64,000 bases of DNA from Geobacter sp. UBA2189. GTDB lineage: Bacteria; Desulfobacterota; Desulfuromonadia; Geobacterales; Pseudopelobacteraceae. The notes beneath the pieces are model-generated. The model saw only the letters and a list, made by a program, of their open reading frames with translations. It had not been told where the DNA came from and ran no database searches. The position numbers and the translations under genes are program-made. Shown here one piece after another: positions 61,286 to 64,000 of the stretch (position 1 is its first letter; each line of letters opens with the position of its first letter). The stretch is taken from contig DCVL01000064.1 in assembly GCA_002328035.1 (NCBI GenBank), forward strand, positions 14,600 to 78,599, in the 5' to 3' direction.

Positions 61286-62566
61286 TTGCAAAACTTTGGT
61301 AAGCTTTCGGGCATGGTACAACAAACAATTTTTGATAACGGACTTAAGGTAATAACACAGCAGGTTCCAGGGATGCACACCGTATCCATAGGGATCTGGG
61401 TGGCTAATGGTGCTCGCTGCGAACAGCCTTTTGAATATGGTGTAGCTCACTTTATCGAGCACCTGCTCTTTAAAGGCACTGCCAGAAGAACGGCAAGGCA
61501 GATTACGCATGAGATAGATTCACTTGGTGGTGTTCTAAACGCCTTTACCAGCTATGAATATGTCTGCTACTACGCCAAATCCCTCGCCAAGACCCTGCCG
61601 CAGGTAGTTGATATCCTTTCCGATATTTTCCTTAATTCCATCTTCCCGGCAGACGAGATTGAACGGGAGCGAAAGGTGGTATTGCAGGAGATAAAGATGA
61701 GGGACGATGCCCCTGAGGAATCGATCCATGACCGGTTGCATCAAAGCTTCTGGAGTAGACATCCACTGGGTCATCCTATACTGGGTGATAACGAAACGAT
61801 CAGAAGCATGACTCGTGACACTATTCTGGGTTTTAAGAACAGCTGGTATCATCCCTCTGAAATCATGATTTCGGCTGCCGGTGCTGTTGAGCATAATGCC
61901 TTGGTAAATCTCCTAAAAACCTCATTTGCCGCTCTAAATCCTCACAAGCCGGACAGGGTTCAACAATCTCTGGAGAGAAAATCAGAGGGCAGAGTAGTAA
62001 ATATTTGTGAGCGTGAATTAGAACAAACCCTTATCTGCCTAGGTACGGAAGGCGTGTCATCCACCTCCCCTCAAAGATACAGCCTTATGGTTCTTAACGC
62101 CATACTTGGCGGAGGGATGAGCTCCAGACTGTTTGAAGAGATCAGGGAAAAACGTGGACTTGCCTATTCGGTCTATTCATACCCCTCTTCATACAGAGAT
62201 GCCGGTTCTATGGCCATCTTTGCAGGGACAGAGAGAGGCCGCAGTTGCGATACAATAAAGATTATTCTGGGCGAGATGGCAAAAATAAAGAATGAGGCGG
62301 TTCCTGAAGAAGAGTTTGATGCAGCAAGGGAACAGATTAAGGGAAAGATACTGATGTCACTTGAATCAAGTGAAAGTTACATGTTCAGACTTTCCAGAAG
62401 CTTCCTTAATTTTGGTCGTTATCAACCACTGGATGAGATAATGGCCGGGTTTGATGCTGTGCTGCCGGAGAATGTACAAAATCTTGCCAAAGACCTGTTC
62501 CTGGATGACTCAATGAACATCCAGATTATGGGCAAAGTTGATCCGCAATGTTTTGATAACATCTGA
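61286..62566 (+). CDS. M16-family zinc peptidase (processing-peptidase-like)
   Basis: About 427 residues. The inverted zinc motif HFIEH at 55-59 with the distal glutamates in ERERKVVLQEIKM, and the C-terminal half LGGGMSSRLFEEIREKRGLAYSVYS, match PqqL/YmxG-like peptidases. It is likely cytoplasmic because no signal peptide is seen. The start is uncertain: TTG at 61286 lies ten bases after GGAGG, while ATG at 61313 has no site; the frame extends to 61265. The substrate is unknown. Confidence 0.85.
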   Translation: MQNFGKLSGMVQQTIFDNGLKVITQQVPGMHTVSIGIWVANGARCEQPFEYGVAHFIEHLLFKGTARRTARQITHEIDSLGGVLNAFTSYEYVCYYAKSLAKTLPQVVDILSDIFLNSIFPADEIERERKVVLQEIKMRDDAPEESIHDRLHQSFWSRHPLGHPILGDNETIRSMTRDTILGFKNSWYHPSEIMISAAGAVEHNALVNLLKTSFAALNPHKPDRVQQSLERKSEGRVVNICERELEQTLICLGTEGVSSTSPQRYSLMVLNAILGGGMSSRLFEEIREKRGLAYSVYSYPSSYRDAGSMAIFAGTERGRSCDTIKIILGEMAKIKNEAVPEEEFDAAREQIKGKILMSLESSESYMFRLSRSFLNFGRYQPLDEIMAGFDAVLPENVQNLAKDLFLDDSMNIQIMGKVDPQCFDNI

Positions 62567-62613
62567 ATTTTTATCCGCAAAGCAGAATTGCCTGTTACGT
62601 CAAGGATATTTTT

Positions 62614-64000
62614 ATGCCTGAAAAACGTAATATTTTTCTGAAAGACTTCATCCTGGCCGCACTGTTTGTCCTGGCAATAACCGGAGCTGTTTACTATGCA
62701 GCCCATGCATATATCCTTGATCGTGCCAAACGTAATGTTGAGAACCTCATCCTTTCACAACGTGGACTGCATCATTACATCCAGAAGGTAATGCACCCGA
62801 CATTTTTTCAGGCTATTGATGATGGAGAGATATCAAAAACTTACTACGCCCCTGAAATCTTTTCCTCCACATTTGTAGTAAGAACGATGCATGGTTTTTA
62901 CAATGAAGAACTCGTAAAGCATGGCCGACCTGAAATCCGGTACAAACTGGCTTCTGAAAATCCACGAAATCCACTGAACAAGGCAGATGAGCATGAATTG
63001 CAGGTTCTTGCACTGTTCAACAAAAACCGAGATATTAAAGAACATAGCGATATTGTAACCCTTGACGGTAAAAAGTATTTACACTACTCACTGCCGTTTA
63101 TGGAAAACGGTAAACCATGCATGCGCTGCCACGGAAATCGGGGGGATGCTCCATTGGGGCTACTTGCCAGATATCCTGGAGATGGGGGCTTTAATGAACA
63201 AATAGGGCATATTCGGGCAGTTGAGTCGACACTTATGCCACTGCATGAGGAATATGAAGCAATGTTCATTGTGTTCGCCTCTATATTTGCAGCTTCACTC
63301 TCTCTTTTAGGCCTGTTCTGGTTTACTAGAAGATTACGCCAGGAAGTAGACAACAAAACGAACTCCTTGCAGGAAGAACTTACGGCACGCAAACAGGCTG
63401 AAACAGAACTTCACATTCAGGCCAGAATACTTGAGGAAGAGATCGCAGAGCGGCAAAAGACGCAAGAAGAGTTGCACCACACCAAAGAAGTGGCTGAATC
63501 GGCAAACAGAGCCAAATCTACTTTCCTTGCAAATATGAGTCACGAGCTCCGCACCCCTCTCAATGGTGTTGTAGGAATGGCTCAACTCCTCTCTGTATCA
63601 GGGGTTACTGAAGAGCAGCAGGAGTATCTCGATACGCTTCAATATTCCGCAGACAATCTGATTACTCTCATAAATGATATTCTGGACATCTCAAAGATAG
63701 AGGCTGAACATTTCAAGCTTTTCCAGTCAGAATTTTCGCTTGTAGAGTGCCTGGATGAAGCTGTGATGCTCCAGCAGACAAGGATTGCAGAAAAACAGCT
63801 GGTAATTGAAAAGGATATTCCGGCTCATCTGCCCAATGTTCTGCTTTGTGACAAGACAAGGATTCTGCAGATAATCTCAAATTTGTTGTCAAACGCTGTA
63901 AAATTTACTGAAAAAGGGAGCATAAAGCTTGCTGTTACCGTTCAAGAACAGCATGGTTCCACAATACTGCTTGATATTTCAGTAACCGATACCGGCATAG
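62614..64000 (+). CDS. Heme-binding sensor histidine kinase (partial, cut by window end)
   Basis: 462 codons from ATG at 62614 to the window edge, open throughout. A first membrane helix (about 8-30) precedes a periplasmic domain with a c-type heme site CMRCH at 169-173, resembling DUF3365/Tll0287-like sensors. A second helix (about 212-236) leads to a coiled coil, then the HisKA domain with the phosphohistidine at 310 in MSHELRTPLNG, and the start of the ATPase domain (N-box QIISNLLSNAVKF). More domains may follow outside the window. Likely senses redox state, oxygen or small ligands through heme. Confidence 0.88.
   Translation, partial: MPEKRNIFLKDFILAALFVLAITGAVYYAAHAYILDRAKRNVENLILSQRGLHHYIQKVMHPTFFQAIDDGEISKTYYAPEIFSSTFVVRTMHGFYNEELVKHGRPEIRYKLASENPRNPLNKADEHELQVLALFNKNRDIKEHSDIVTLDGKKYLHYSLPFMENGKPCMRCHGNRGDAPLGLLARYPGDGGFNEQIGHIRAVESTLMPLHEEYEAMFIVFASIFAASLSLLGLFWFTRRLRQEVDNKTNSLQEELTARKQAETELHIQARILEEEIAERQKTQEELHHTKEVAESANRAKSTFLANMSHELRTPLNGVVGMAQLLSVSGVTEEQQEYLDTLQYSADNLITLINDILDISKIEAEHFKLFQSEFSLVECLDEAVMLQQTRIAEKQLVIEKDIPAHLPNVLLCDKTRILQIISNLLSNAVKFTEKGSIKLAVTVQEQHGSTILLDISVTDTGI

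Noticed and set aside
1..64000. tRNA genes, rRNA, CRISPR arrays, transposases
   Set aside because: Looked for T-loop GTTCRANNC patterns, regularly spaced repeats and transposase-like frames; none was convincing.

Overview
The window reads as chromosomal DNA of a Geobacter-like bacterium (Desulfuromonadota/Geobacterales). This is an inference from gene content: an octaheme tetrathionate-reductase-type cytochrome, a heme-c-fused bd-type oxidase, a heme-binding sensor kinase, stand-alone PtsP, CheV, a single-chain pyruvate carboxylase, the two-subunit glycine decarboxylase and an OleC/OleD pair. No rRNA, tRNA, CRISPR array, transposase or integrase was found.

Layout. 1-14345: end of tgt, ptsP, a TPR protein, ackA, a TatD/radical-SAM fusion, pyc, cheV, trpE and an octaheme cytochrome, with GC-rich hairpin terminators between several of them. 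14362-19479: metG, PSP1/RicT-like gene, holB and tmk on the minus strand, with rnc divergent. 19480-19782 is a gene-free stretch with inverted repeats. 19783-26647: an eight-gene minus-strand glycine cleavage and lipoylation operon (NTF2-like, gcvT, DUF3617, gcvH, gcvPA, gcvPB, lplA, lipA). 26805-29669: a GAF/HD-GYP protein and a radical-SAM/SPASM maturase homologue that has lost its catalytic cysteine motif. It overlaps a convergent trpG-lhgO pair.

31459-40557 is an accessory defense-like island. Seven minus-strand genes, mostly joined by 4-11 nt overlaps, follow one good promoter. They encode an ABC-three-component triad (nuclease-domain effector, middle component, zinc-hook SMC-like ATPase), a double HARE-HTH Mrr endonuclease, a UvrD-like helicase, a DarT-like ADP-ribosyltransferase, and an ADP-ribosylglycohydrolase fused to a VOC domain. 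The proposed reading is that transferase and glycohydrolase form a toxin/antitoxin pair embedded in a nuclease/helicase/ABC defense operon. The island lies between trpG and the 3' remnant of a broken gene that is still coupled to oleC. A tandem TATACCCTCA repeat lies at the trpG side.

40558-64000: oleC-oleD; a large secreted protein ending in thirteen gap-free 29-residue repeats; a bd-oxidase-like pair with three heme c domains; hisS; a REC-GGDEF protein; comEC; a PATAN-like/membrane protein pair; bioB-bioD; an OmpA-like protein; rfbC with an MFS transporter; an M16 peptidase; and the start of a heme-binding hybrid-type histidine kinase cut by the window edge.
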